Assembly: GCF_017315755.1 (NCBI RefSeq)
Contig: NZ_JAFLRJ010000146.1
Span: 1-41,755, forward strand
Reading direction: 5' to 3'
Source: Streptomyces beijiangensis
GTDB lineage: Bacteria; Actinomycetota; Actinomycetes; Streptomycetales; Streptomycetaceae
DNA length: 41,755 nucleotides
The translations under genes were made by a program, and so were the position numbers. The notes under the pieces are model-generated. The model saw only the letters and a program-made list of their open reading frames with translations, was not told the DNA's origin and made no database searches. Every line of letters begins with the position of its first letter. Positions within the stretch are counted from its first letter, which is position 1. Below are positions 1-8,731 of the stretch, in pieces.

Positions 1-15
1 CTCACCCCCGCGCCC

Positions 16-1443
16 TCACGACAGCAGACGTGCGTACCGGTCACGCCAGGGACTCGCCTCCTCGACCTGGGCACTCAGCGCGATCAGTGTGGCCTCGTCG
101 GCGGGGCGGCCCACGAGCTGGACGCCGACGGGAATCCGGTCCCCGTCGGTCCAGTACAGCGGAAGGCTCACGGCCGGCTGACCCGTGATGTTGTACGGAC
201 TGGTGAACGCGCTGAACGCGCTCTGCCGGCGCAGGTTCAGCAGCGGGTCGCCGGACTCGTCGAAGAACCCGACGCTCTGCGGGAGCGTCGCGAGGGTCGG
301 GGTGAGTACGACGTCGTACTGCTGTGTCGCACGGATCGCACCGCGCGCCGCACTGTGCATCCCGGTGACGGCCGCGGCGAACTGCTCGCCCGAGATCCCG
401 CGCCCGTACTCCCGCCAGGCCCGAGTCACCGGCCGCAGCAGCGCCTCCCGCTCGGCGTCCAGCCGGCGCCCGAGGGACTGCACACTCCACGCGGTCGCGA
501 AGTGGCCGGAGATCTCGGGGCCGAAGGGCGTGGGCATGTCCTCCACGGTGTGCCCGAGGCTCTCCAGCAGGCGGGAGGCCTGTTCCCAGGCGGCCAGGCA
601 CGCCGGGTCCACCGTGATGCCCTCGGCGGCCGGTGTCGCGTACCGGCCGATGCGCAGCCGCCCGGGAGGCCTCTCGGCGTGGCCGAGAAACGTCTCGCCG
701 TCCGGCAGCGGCGGCGCCCAGTGCGGGTCGCCGGGTTCTGGCCCGGCCAGCACATCGAGCAGGGCCGCCGCGTCACGCACCGACCGCGCCAGCGGACCTT
801 GTACGGCAAGACCGGTGACCTCGGAGCCCGAAGGGCCCGAACTGACGCGCCCGCGCGAGGGTTTGATGCCGAACAGACCGCAGATGCTCGCCGGGATCCT
901 GATGGAACCGCCGCCGTCACTGGCGTGCGCGACGGGGACCAGGCCGAGCGCCACGGCCACCGCGGCCCCGCCGCTCGATCCCCCGGCGGAGAGCTCCGGG
1001 TCCCAGGGGTTCAGGGCAGGGCCCGCGAGATCGTTGTCCGTATAACAACAGCACCCGAACTCAGGGGTGTTGGTCTTCCCGAGGCTGATGGTCCCGGCCG
1101 CGCGCATCCGGGTCACGCTGTGGGCGTCCTCGGTGGGGACATGACCGGCGAAGGCCTTCGACCCGTACGTGGTCGGGATCCCGGCCGTGTCGACAAGGTC
1201 CTTGACCGCGGTCGGCACGCCGAACAGCGCCGAAGGGTCCCCGGTCCGGCGCTTCTGGAGCGCCGCCGCCTCGGAGAGTGCCGCTTCGGGGGTACGCGCC
1301 AGGAAGACACCGAAGCGCTCGTCGTACTCCTCCGCGCGATCGAGATGGTGGCGTACGAGATCCAGCGGGCCCACCTCGCCCTTCCTCACGGCGGCGGCCT
1401 GTTCGAGCGCGGTGAGTTCATGCAGGCGCGTCGGGGCGGTCAT
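16..1443 (-). CDS. Amidase-signature family amidase
   Basis: Hydrolyses a carboxamide to acid plus ammonia or amine; the natural substrate cannot be read from sequence. The 475-residue length is normal for the family. The Ser-cisSer-Lys triad is visible: Lys81 in AVKDLVD, cis-Ser156 in AGGSSGG and the nucleophile Ser180 in DGGGSIRIPAS, with the usual 24-residue Ser-Ser spacing. No signal peptide, so cytoplasmic. The ATG overlaps the stop of the upstream transporter gene by four bases (ATGA), so the two are translationally coupled and the transporter probably imports the amide or exports the product. Aryl-amide, nicotinamide-like and 6-aminohexanoate-type substrates are all possible; it is less likely to be GatA because gatC/gatB are absent. 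Confidence 0.9.
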   Translation of the reverse strand: MTAPTRLHELTALEQAAAVRKGEVGPLDLVRHHLDRAEEYDERFGVFLARTPEAALSEAAALQKRRTGDPSALFGVPTAVKDLVDTAGIPTTYGSKAFAGHVPTEDAHSVTRMRAAGTISLGKTNTPEFGCCCYTDNDLAGPALNPWDPELSAGGSSGGAAVAVALGLVPVAHASDGGGSIRIPASICGLFGIKPSRGRVSSGPSGSEVTGLAVQGPLARSVRDAAALLDVLAGPEPGDPHWAPPLPDGETFLGHAERPPGRLRIGRYATPAAEGITVDPACLAAWEQASRLLESLGHTVEDMPTPFGPEISGHFATAWSVQSLGRRLDAEREALLRPVTRAWREYGRGISGEQFAAAVTGMHSAARGAIRATQQYDVVLTPTLATLPQSVGFFDESGDPLLNLRRQSAFSAFTSPYNITGQPAVSLPLYWTDGDRIPVGVQLVGRPADEATLIALSAQVEEASPWRDRYARLLS

Positions 1444-3149
1444 ACGGTGTGTCCTTCCTGGGTGCCTGCCTTCATCTCGGCGACCTGCCTGGCCACGGCT
1501 TCCTCGTGCAGTTCGAGGTCGCGCCGGGCGTCACGCGGCCGCCATCGGCCGGTCATCACGAAAACGAACGGCAGGAACAGCACCTGCCCGCCCAGGCACA
1601 CCCACCACCAGGTCTGCCACTTGCCCGGGTTGTCGGCACTGGCCTTCTGCACCTCGGCGCCGTGCTCGCGAAGGATCTTCAGCTGCGGCGCCGCCTTCTG
1701 TACCGTCAGCAGCCCCTCCGTGCCGACCTCCTTCTGTGCGCGGGCGAGCAGCGAGGCGGGGACCTTGTCCGGTGCGTACGCGCCGAGTTCCGCGAAGAGC
1801 TTGGGATGCGCCTCGGTCACCGCCAGCGCCGGGCCGGCCTGGACCGAGGCCTGCGCGACCGCGGGACCGTGCTCGATCAGCGGGGTCACGGTGTTCACCA
1901 CGAGCGGTACGAAGGCGGCGGACAGGGCGACCGTGATGCGTACGGTCCAGCCCCAGATGGCGAGCCCCGTCGCGGTGGCGGCCGGATTGTGCCGTTCCAC
2001 GGTCTCGGTGAAGCTCGCCATCCACGGGGAGTAGGCGATGCCGCTGGTCACGCCGATGCCCGCCACGATCAGGGCGAACGTGTAGTAGTCGGTGTGCGCT
2101 GCCGTGGCGCGCAGGGTGAACCACAAGGTGAAACCGATGGACCCGATCCCGCCCAGCAGCATGAACGGCTTGCGCACGCGCAGCCGGTCGGAGACGAGGC
2201 CCGCCACGACGAGCGCGACGGCGTTCGCTCCCCAGTACCAGTTCAGGAGGGCGTTCGCGCGCTGCGCGGAGTAGCCGAAGGCCGTCGCGAAGTAGAGGAC
2301 GAAGTTGCCGACGGCGGCGTAGTACAGGAGCAGATAGAGGCTGATGGCCACGGCCGACCCGATGACGTCGAGGCGCAGCATCTGACGCCACTGGCCGTGC
2401 GACGAGGAGTTGGTGTCGATGCCCTTGGCGCGGGCCTCGATCAGCGCCCGGTCCCGCAGACTCACCATGATCTGGTCGCGCAACGCCGGGGCGAGCTCGC
2501 GCAGGCCGAACAGGGCGACGACGAACAGGACCAGACCGCTGATACCGGCGAAGCGGATCTCGTCGTGCCAAGTGGTGTCCCCGCCGTAGGTGCGCGAGGT
2601 GACGGCGGTGACGACGAGGCTGCCGATGATCGGGCCCATCGTCCAGTAGCCCATGGCCGAGGCGCGGCCCAGCTGCGGTGAGAAGTCACGGATGAGCGCG
2701 GGGGTGGCCACCAGGATCATGCCCTCGACGAACGCGATGGCGGAGTAGATGAGCAGATAGCTCACCTTCCCCGGCGCTTCGGGCAGCGCGAACGTGGTGA
2801 GCAGGCCGACCGCCAGAAGGCCGTAGACCACGATGTTGGCCCGGCCCCAGCGATCGGCGAGACCGGCCACCAGTGAGGAGAAGGCTCCTACCGCGTTGGC
2901 GGCGACCGATATGTACACGAAGTACAGGAACGTCATGTGGTACTGGCCGATGATGGCGGTCGACACCGCGTACTGGATGTACAGCTGGTAGTAGAGAACG
3001 ATCGTGACCAGCACGACGATCCCCAAGTACCAGTACCGCGCGCCGCGTTCGGGGTACCCGTCGAGCCGTCGCGAGCCCAGGCCCCGCAGCACCGTGGGCG
3101 CCGTCCTGGTCGTACGCGGCTCCGTCGTCGCCGGTGGCGAAATCGACAC
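1440..3149 (-). CDS. MFS transporter, 569 aa
   Basis: Major facilitator superfamily permease with about 12 hydrophobic helices. The loop-2/3 signature is present as AGLADRWGRAN and is repeated in the C-half as AGLVSDRLRVRKP. The long C-terminal periplasm-facing insertion (about residues 400-500) before the last helices is shared with the second MFS gene of this window (4478-6148), to which it is clearly paralogous along its whole length. I chose GTG at 3149 because GGGAGG lies four bases upstream and the resulting V-S-I-S start matches the V-S-V-S start of the paralogue; an in-frame ATG at 3161 has no ribosome site. First gene of an operon with the amidase (ATGA overlap). Substrate unknown; an amide or carboxylate is suggested by the neighbour. 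Confidence 0.88.
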   Translation of the reverse strand: MSISPPATTEPRTTRTAPTVLRGLGSRRLDGYPERGARYWYLGIVVLVTIVLYYQLYIQYAVSTAIIGQYHMTFLYFVYISVAANAVGAFSSLVAGLADRWGRANIVVYGLLAVGLLTTFALPEAPGKVSYLLIYSAIAFVEGMILVATPALIRDFSPQLGRASAMGYWTMGPIIGSLVVTAVTSRTYGGDTTWHDEIRFAGISGLVLFVVALFGLRELAPALRDQIMVSLRDRALIEARAKGIDTNSSSHGQWRQMLRLDVIGSAVAISLYLLLYYAAVGNFVLYFATAFGYSAQRANALLNWYWGANAVALVVAGLVSDRLRVRKPFMLLGGIGSIGFTLWFTLRATAAHTDYYTFALIVAGIGVTSGIAYSPWMASFTETVERHNPAATATGLAIWGWTVRITVALSAAFVPLVVNTVTPLIEHGPAVAQASVQAGPALAVTEAHPKLFAELGAYAPDKVPASLLARAQKEVGTEGLLTVQKAAPQLKILREHGAEVQKASADNPGKWQTWWWVCLGGQVLFLPFVFVMTGRWRPRDARRDLELHEEAVARQVAEMKAGTQEGHTV

Positions 3150-3208
3150 CTTGCCTCCCATGGCTGGTCAACGGCACGCCGCAGTGCGTGCTCGTCGGCG
3201 CGAGGGTA

Positions 3209-3226
3209 GTACCGACCAGTCGGTAC
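3209..3226. promoter_or_regulatory. 18-bp perfect palindrome, likely TetR-family operator
   Basis: GTACCGAC-CA-GTCGGTAC is an exact inverted repeat with 8-bp arms and a 2-bp centre, 60 bp upstream of the chosen MFS start. Size, symmetry and position fit a TetR-family operator controlling the MFS-amidase operon. The adjacent TetR gene (3612-4244) is the obvious candidate, but its own promoter carries a different palindrome, so the cognate regulator is uncertain. Confidence 0.6.
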
Positions 3227-3564
3227 GGAGAAGGGGTCGAACAGAACTTTCATGCGACCGGCGCTCGTTCCGGGTGGCGGACGGGGCCATTCGGCCCGCT
3301 TTCCGGGTGGCGTCGCGCGGGCCGCCGGAGCAGGGTGGTGAAGCGGACGGTGGCACTTGCGACGCGTCGCAGCGAGGGAGAGCAGGCCGAGGGCAGCTGC
3401 CTCGCTCCTGGCCGTCGCCTCGCGTGTCCCGGCCGGAGCGAGGGGCGCTATGGCGAATGCCCGCAACTCCCATACGGGGTGCTCTCCCCTGCGGCTCTGC
3501 GGAAGGTCGCGGAGGAGCCGGCTGTGCTGTGACCGGGCGATCGGTCCTGTGGGGCGGCGGGCGC

Positions 3565-3594
3565 CCCATCAGGAACGTTGGCGTACCTGATGGG
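3565..3594 (-). terminator. Hairpin terminator of tetR gene
   Basis: CCCATCAGG and CCTGATGGG form a 9-bp perfect stem with a 12-base loop, 17 bases beyond the stop codon of the minus-strand tetR gene. There is no U-tract, which is usual for Streptomyces terminators. Confidence 0.5.
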
Positions 3595-3611
3595 CGATGT
3601 GCGGATGTTCC

Positions 3612-4244
3612 TCACCTGAGGCTGGTGAGCAGGGTTGTGGCGAACCAGGTCAGATGCGTGACCAGCGCCTCGGCGTCGTCCGTCATGCCCCGCTCCAGCC
3701 AGTCGATGATCACCTCGGTGACGCCCGCCACCAGGGCGAGCAACATGCGTTCGTAGCCTTGCTTGTCGCGGGGGCGCGTGATCGCACGCCGGGTCAGCCG
3801 GCCGAACAACTCGGCGTTCTTGCGCAGCAGTCCACGGCGGCGGAGCTCCATGCGCGGCGCGTTGATGTAGATGACCCGCGCCGATTCGGGGTGCTCGACG
3901 AGCATCTGGACCAGTGTCGTCATCATGGGCCGGTAAAGGGCTTCGAGGTCCTCAGGCTCCTTTGGGGCGGCCGCGGCGATTCCGGCCAGGAGCCAGTCGT
4001 TGCGCTCGTGGTGGACGGCCCTCAACAGGCTCTCGCGGTCGGTGAAGTCCTCGTAGAAGTACCGTTTGGACACCTTGGCGCGGGCGCACACCTCGGCGAC
4101 GGTGACCTCGTCGTACGAGCGCGCGGCGAAGAGCTCCAGTGCCGCCTGCATGATGCGGCCGCGCCGGTCGGCCGCACGCTCCTCGCGCGACTGGCCGCCG
4201 TACGTCCCGCTGCGCGAGGTTGTGCCCTGCACCTGCTCGCCCAC
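3612..4244 (-). CDS. TetR/AcrR family transcriptional regulator
   Basis: A 210-residue TetR-family repressor. The N-terminal helix-turn-helix is at about residues 28-75 (ELFAARSYDEVTVAEVCARA, then VSKRYFYEDFTDRESLL), followed by an all-helical ligand domain without recognisable specificity motifs. It lies between two paralogous MFS genes and is divergent from the one at 4478. A 14-bp palindrome in the shared promoter gap is its most likely operator, implying autoregulation and control of the divergent transporter. It may also control the MFS-amidase operon downstream. The ligand is unknown; the transported compound or an acyl-CoA are plausible. Confidence 0.88.
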   Translation of the reverse strand: MGEQVQGTTSRSGTYGGQSREERAADRRGRIMQAALELFAARSYDEVTVAEVCARAKVSKRYFYEDFTDRESLLRAVHHERNDWLLAGIAAAAPKEPEDLEALYRPMMTTLVQMLVEHPESARVIYINAPRMELRRRGLLRKNAELFGRLTRRAITRPRDKQGYERMLLALVAGVTEVIIDWLERGMTDDAEALVTHLTWFATTLLTSLR

Positions 4245-4344
4245 TTCGTGTTCCCCCTCGTGCCGCGGACCTGTTCGCCGCAGTGCCCTGTGCCGGCGCG
4301 ACGACCATAGCCCGGCCGGTGCGGAGCGGTTCGTAAAGAATCAA

Positions 4345-4358
4345 GAACGCGAGCGTTC
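4345..4358. promoter_or_regulatory. Palindromic operator between tetR and MFS gene
   Basis: GAACGC-GA-GCGTTC is a perfect inverted repeat in the 233-bp divergent gap, 101 bp upstream of the tetR start and 120 bp upstream of the MFS start. It is flanked by looser symmetry (AAGAATC to the left, GAATCTT to the right). The AGAACG/CGTTC core resembles operators of actinobacterial TetR regulators. Inferred operator for the tetR product. Confidence 0.55.
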
Positions 4359-4477
4359 CAGAATCTTGTGCGCGCCTGCGGCTGCTCGCATACTGCTTGC
4401 CACATCGCCCTGTGCACAGCGCATGTGCCCGGACCGCATCAGCGATCGGGCATCCCGTCATCAACAGGAGCCGCCGC

Positions 4478-6148
4478 GTGTCCGTCTCATCGTTCGTCAC
4501 CGACGACGCCCCGCCCGGTGCGCTCTCCCGGCTGTGGCGCCGGGACCTCGCCTCGTACCCGGATCCCGCCCGCCGCTACGCGTGCCTGGGCATCGTGATC
4601 GCCACGACGATCGTTCTCTACTACCTGCTCTACGTGCAGTACGCGGTCGCCACCTCGATCATCGCGCACTACGACATGACCTTCGGATACTTCATCCTCC
4701 TGTCCGTCCTGGGCAACGCGATCGGCGCCTTCGCCTCCCTGATCGCCGGTCTCGCCGACCGCTGGGGCCGCGCGAACATGGTCGTGTACGGGCTCCTCCT
4801 GGCCGCCGTGCTCGTCCTGTTCCTGCCGAGCGCACAGAACAAGACGGCCTACCTCGTTCTGTTCTCCGCGCTCTACTTCATCGAGGGCATCGTCCTGGTG
4901 GCCACACCCGCGCTGATCCGCGACTTCTCACCCCAGGTCGGCCGCGCGACGGCCATGGGCTCGTGGACCATGGGCCCCGTCATCGGCAGCCTCGTCGTCA
5001 CCTCGGTGACCAGCGCGACGCTCGACACCTCCAGCTGGCAGGACGAACTCCGCTACGCCGGTGTCAGCGCGCTGGTCGTCTTCGTCATCGCCCTGCTCGG
5101 CCTCAAGGAACTCTCGCCACGGCTGCGCGACCAGGTCATGGTCAGCCTGCGCGACCGCGCCCTGGTCGAAGCACGCGCCCGCGGCATCGAGGACAGCGCC
5201 CGGACCGGCGGCCACTGGCGCCAGATGATGCGCCTTGACGTCATCGGGCCCGCCTTCGCCATCAGCGTCTTCCTGCTCTTCTACTACGCGGCGGTCGGCA
5301 ACCTCGTCATCTATTACTCCGCCACGTTCGGCTACAGCGAGCAGCGTGCCAATGCCCTGGCCAACTGGTACTGGGCGGCGACCGCCGTCTCGCTGATCTC
5401 GGCGGGTGTCCTTTCCGACCGGCTGGGGGTACGCAAGCCCCTGATGCTCGTGGGCGGGGTCGGATCGGTGGCCGGAACCGCGGTGTTCGCCGCTCTCGCC
5501 ACGCACCGGGACACCGGGTACTACACCTTCGCGTGGCTCTTCGTCGGCATGGGCGTCTTCAGCGGGCTGACGTACGCGCCGTGGATGGCCGGCCTCACCG
5601 AGACCGTCGAGCGCCGCAACCCGGCCGCGACCGCCACCGGACTCGCTGTCTGGGGCTGGATCCTGCGTGTCGTCGTCGCCGTCTCTGCGGCGTTCCTGCC
5701 GGTCGTGGTGGCCTCGGTGACGCCGATAGCCGAGCACGGGAATGAGGTACGGAGTGCGCAGGTCGCGGCCGGCCCGGCGCTGGCCGTCGTCTCCGCACAC
5801 CAGCCGCTCTTCACCGAACTCGCCAAGTACCCGCCGGGCAAGGCTCCCGGCGAACTCCAGGCCAGGGCGGCGCAGGAAGTGGGGCTCGCCGATCTCGCGG
5901 TCGTACAGAAGGCACAGCCACAGCTGAAGGTCCTGCAGGAGCACGGGAAAGAGGTGGCGAAGGCCGCGAAGGACGGGCCGGGGGAGTGGCGCACCTGGTG
6001 GCTCGTCTGCATGGGGGGACAGATTGTGTTCCTGCCCTTCGTCTTCGTGATGAAGGGCCGCTGGAGTCCGCGCGGCGCGCGTGAGGACGCCGAGGCACAC
6101 CAGGCGGCGGTCGACCGCGAACTGAACGCGCTGTCGACCGTCGCGTGA
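4478..6148 (+). CDS. MFS transporter, 556 aa, paralogue of 1440-3149
   Basis: Twelve-helix major facilitator permease. Shared with the paralogue are AGLADRWGRANMVVYGL, RDFSPQVGRATAMG, a charged central loop (DQVMVSLRDRALVEARARG) and a large extracytoplasmic insertion near residues 390-490 rich in Ala/Gln/Lys. The GTG at 4478 was chosen because ACAGGAG stands seven bases upstream; longer frames to 4397 have no ribosome site. It is divergent from tetR with a palindrome between them, so probably repressed by it. It ends 13 bp before the convergent aldehyde dehydrogenase gene. Two related transporters around one regulator suggest either duplicate uptake of one compound class or an import/export pair; sequence does not decide. 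Confidence 0.88.
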   Translation: MSVSSFVTDDAPPGALSRLWRRDLASYPDPARRYACLGIVIATTIVLYYLLYVQYAVATSIIAHYDMTFGYFILLSVLGNAIGAFASLIAGLADRWGRANMVVYGLLLAAVLVLFLPSAQNKTAYLVLFSALYFIEGIVLVATPALIRDFSPQVGRATAMGSWTMGPVIGSLVVTSVTSATLDTSSWQDELRYAGVSALVVFVIALLGLKELSPRLRDQVMVSLRDRALVEARARGIEDSARTGGHWRQMMRLDVIGPAFAISVFLLFYYAAVGNLVIYYSATFGYSEQRANALANWYWAATAVSLISAGVLSDRLGVRKPLMLVGGVGSVAGTAVFAALATHRDTGYYTFAWLFVGMGVFSGLTYAPWMAGLTETVERRNPAATATGLAVWGWILRVVVAVSAAFLPVVVASVTPIAEHGNEVRSAQVAAGPALAVVSAHQPLFTELAKYPPGKAPGELQARAAQEVGLADLAVVQKAQPQLKVLQEHGKEVAKAAKDGPGEWRTWWLVCMGGQIVFLPFVFVMKGRWSPRGAREDAEAHQAAVDRELNALSTVA

Positions 6149-6161
6149 GCCGAGTGTCCTG

Positions 6162-7643
6162 TCAGGGCGCCGGTGCGTCCCGCTCCGGTCCTGCGGGGTG
6201 GAATGCGGCCTGCACCACGGACTGCGCCGCGGATGTGTACGGGGGCAGGAACACCTCCGTCAGATCGCCCGTGCCGCGTACCACCACGCCTCGCGGGTTG
6301 GAGAACTCGCGGAATCCCTCGACGCCGTGGTGGCGGCCGTAACCGCTGTGTCCGACGCCGCCGAAGGCGAGGGCGGGCAGTGCTCCGTGGACGGCGCAGA
6401 CGTTGACGCAGGCGCCGCCGGACGTGGTGTGCCGCAGTACGTGTTCGGCCACGGCGGGGTTCTTGCTGAAGACGTACAGGGCCAGCGGTCGGGGTCCGGC
6501 GTTGAGTTCGGTCAGGGCGTCGGTGAGGTCGTCGTACCCGATGACGGGCAGGACGGGCCCGAAGATCTCCTCTTCCATGAGGCGCAGTCCGGCAGGCGGG
6601 TCGATCACCAAGGTGAGCGGAAGGCGCCTGGTCGCGGGGTCCCCGGGGCCGCCGAGGGTGAGAATCCGTGCCCCGGCGTCCCGGGCCTGTTCGACCATGG
6701 CGGTGATCCGCCGCAGATGGCGTCCGGTGATGAGCCCGGTGCAGTCGGGGCCGGAGGCGTAGTCGGGCAGCGCCTTGGCGATATGGGCCTGTGCGTGGGC
6801 GACGAACGCGTCGAGGAGCGTACGAGGAACGAGGACGTGGTCGACGGAGATGCACATCTGGCCGTTCTTGACGAGCTTGGTGCCGATCACTTGGCGCACG
6901 GTGTCCGCGTCCACGCTGTCCGTGTCCAGCAGGGCGGGGCATTTGCCGCCGAGTTCCAGGGTGAGGGGTGTCAGGTTCGTGGCCGCCGCTCGCGCCACCT
7001 CACGCCCGATCCGTGGGCTGCCGGTGAACAGCAGATGGTCCCAGGCCACGGCCGGGAAATGCCGGGCGAGCCCGACTCCGCCGACGCTGACGGCCACCCG
7101 GTCCTCGTCGAATGCCCCGGTCACCATGCGGTGCAGCAATTCGGCGCAGGCGGGGGCCTCCTCGGACGGTTTGATCACCACTCGGTTGCCTGCGGCGAGC
7201 ATCTCGGTGAGCGGGCCGAGTGCCAGGTCGAAGGGGAAGTTCCAGGGGACGATGAGTCCGATGACGCCCTTGGGCTGGTAGCGGACCGTGGCCGTCGCCG
7301 TGCCGAACAGGGTGGGGTCGGCGTGGCGTTCGCCGTCGGCCATCCACACGTCGAGTTCCTTTGCCGCGTACTGCGCGCGGCCGGCGAAGCCGAGGACCTC
7401 GACGAGGTCGGTGAACAGCGGTGGATGGACTCCGAAGTCGGCGCTCATGGCCGCCCGTATCTCGTCCCGGTGGCTGAGCACCATGTGCGCCAGGGCGGCG
7501 AGATGGGACTTGCGTTCACTCACGCTCGGATACGGGTCGGTGAGGAACGCCCGGCGCTGTGTGGCGTGCAGCCGCCGCAGTTCGCTGATTGCCTGAGCGT
7601 CGTCGTCGGCGGCGGCTGTTCGGGGCGCGGTGGTGTCGGTCAT
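6162..7643 (-). CDS. Aldehyde dehydrogenase, coniferyl-aldehyde-dehydrogenase-like
   Basis: NAD(P)-dependent aldehyde oxidation to the carboxylic acid. The 493 residues carry the family core: Asn135 in VPWNFPFDL, the general base Glu230 in LELGGK and the nucleophile Cys264 in KNGQMCISVDHVLVP. The GQ-x-C-[IV]-x-x-D-x-V-x-V-P context is typical of the coniferyl/hydroxycinnamaldehyde and fatty-aldehyde branch (CalB/Ald3-like), not betaine aldehyde dehydrogenases. It is the last gene of the minus-strand operon. Its ATG overlaps the stop of the phosphotransferase gene (ATGA) and AGGAG precedes it. In context it probably oxidises an aldehyde made by the propeller dehydrogenases before CoA activation. 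Confidence 0.9.
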   Translation of the reverse strand: MTDTTAPRTAAADDDAQAISELRRLHATQRRAFLTDPYPSVSERKSHLAALAHMVLSHRDEIRAAMSADFGVHPPLFTDLVEVLGFAGRAQYAAKELDVWMADGERHADPTLFGTATATVRYQPKGVIGLIVPWNFPFDLALGPLTEMLAAGNRVVIKPSEEAPACAELLHRMVTGAFDEDRVAVSVGGVGLARHFPAVAWDHLLFTGSPRIGREVARAAATNLTPLTLELGGKCPALLDTDSVDADTVRQVIGTKLVKNGQMCISVDHVLVPRTLLDAFVAHAQAHIAKALPDYASGPDCTGLITGRHLRRITAMVEQARDAGARILTLGGPGDPATRRLPLTLVIDPPAGLRLMEEEIFGPVLPVIGYDDLTDALTELNAGPRPLALYVFSKNPAVAEHVLRHTTSGGACVNVCAVHGALPALAFGGVGHSGYGRHHGVEGFREFSNPRGVVVRGTGDLTEVFLPPYTSAAQSVVQAAFHPAGPERDAPAP

Positions 7644-8713
7644 ACGACTTCTCCTGGTGGAATGTTCGTCGGGCCGGGATCGCGGGCCAGGGCGGTCAGT
7701 CCGGCCCGCAGGAGAGACACGGTCATAGCGCTGTGGTGCTGGGCCTGCAGGTGCTCGGTGAGGACGGCCAGCTTGAAGAAGGCCAGCGCGAGGTACCAGT
7801 CGAGGCGGTCCAGGTCGAGCGGTCGGTGGTGTTGGTAGCGGGCCAGCAGGGATGCTCCGGTGGGAAGGTCCGGATGCGGTGCCGCGAGTACGTCCACGTC
7901 GGTGGGCATCGCGCCGTTCAGCGATGCGTAGTAGACGAGGAAGAGCGCCACGTCGGTGAGCGGGTCGCCGACGGTGGCGAGTTCCCAGTCGAGTACGGCT
8001 GCCACCCGGTCATCCGCGTCGATCAATACGTTGTCCAGCCGGTAGTCGCCGTGGATCAGGCAGGCGGGTGCACCCGCGGGTACCTGTGCGGCCAGGCGAC
8101 TGTGCAGCTGCTCTGCCTCGGGCAGCGCCCGTGATCCGGTGGCCGTCGCGAGCTGGGTTTTCCAGCGGCGTGGTTGGCGGGCGAGAAATCCTGCGGGGCG
8201 TCCGAAGTCGGCCAGGCCCACCGCGGCGGGGTCGAGCGCGTGGATCCGGGCCAGGTGGTCCAGGAGGTCGCGAACGATGGCTCCACTGCGCCGCGCCCCG
8301 AGCGGGGCGAGGTCCTCGGCGCTCCGGTAGACCGTGCCGTCCACATGATCCATGACGTAGAAGGGCGCCCCGATCACCACCGGGTCCGGGCAGAGGAGCA
8401 CTGGGGTGGGGACCGGCACCGCCGAGTCCGCCAGGGCGGACAGCACCCGGTATTCGCGTCCCATGTCGTGTGCGGTGTCCGGCAGTTGGCCCAGCGGTGG
8501 GCGGCGCAGGACGCAGCGGTGGATGTCGTCGGTCAGCAGATACGTGAGGTTCGACCGCCCGCCCTCGATGCGCCGGACTCTGATCTCGCCCACCACGTGT
8601 CCCGGCAGGGCACGGTCGAGATGGGCCCGCAGAGCGACCGGATCCACCCCCGGCGGCCCTGATGCCTGCGGACTCGTCCCCATCGGTTCGGTGTCGCGTT
8701 CTTCCTTGCCCAC
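7640..8713 (-). CDS. APH-fold phosphotransferase family protein (ACAD10-N-like)
   Basis: Protein-kinase-like small-molecule phosphotransferase of the aminoglycoside-phosphotransferase/choline-kinase fold, 357 residues. Brenner motif CLIHGDYRLDNVL places the catalytic Asp at 223 with Asn228, and the metal-binding LDWELATVGDPLTD has Asp242. The sequence style (LDWELATVGDPLTDVA) is that of the ACAD10-N-terminal-like family that accompanies acyl-CoA metabolism operons, where phosphorylation of a hydroxyacyl-CoA has been proposed; antibiotic resistance is unlikely. GTG start at 8713 with AGGAG six bases upstream. Coupled to the aldehyde dehydrogenase by ATGA overlap and 18 bp from the tetR gene. 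Confidence 0.85.
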   Translation of the reverse strand: MGKEERDTEPMGTSPQASGPPGVDPVALRAHLDRALPGHVVGEIRVRRIEGGRSNLTYLLTDDIHRCVLRRPPLGQLPDTAHDMGREYRVLSALADSAVPVPTPVLLCPDPVVIGAPFYVMDHVDGTVYRSAEDLAPLGARRSGAIVRDLLDHLARIHALDPAAVGLADFGRPAGFLARQPRRWKTQLATATGSRALPEAEQLHSRLAAQVPAGAPACLIHGDYRLDNVLIDADDRVAAVLDWELATVGDPLTDVALFLVYYASLNGAMPTDVDVLAAPHPDLPTGASLLARYQHHRPLDLDRLDWYLALAFFKLAVLTEHLQAQHHSAMTVSLLRAGLTALARDPGPTNIPPGEVV

Positions 8714-8731
8714 TCTCGCTCCTGGTCGAGG

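Larger units (their letters stand above)
3150..3611. other. Intergenic region upstream of MFS/amidase operon
   Basis: Non-coding gap between the start of the MFS gene and the end of the tetR gene. It holds the 18-bp palindrome and the hairpin listed separately. Reading frames here lack ribosome sites and family-like sequence, so I call no gene. Confidence 0.6.

Noticed and set aside
6198..7838. Long plus-strand open frame opposite the aldehyde dehydrogenase
   Set aside because: Antisense shadow of a gene with intact catalytic residues; composition-driven.
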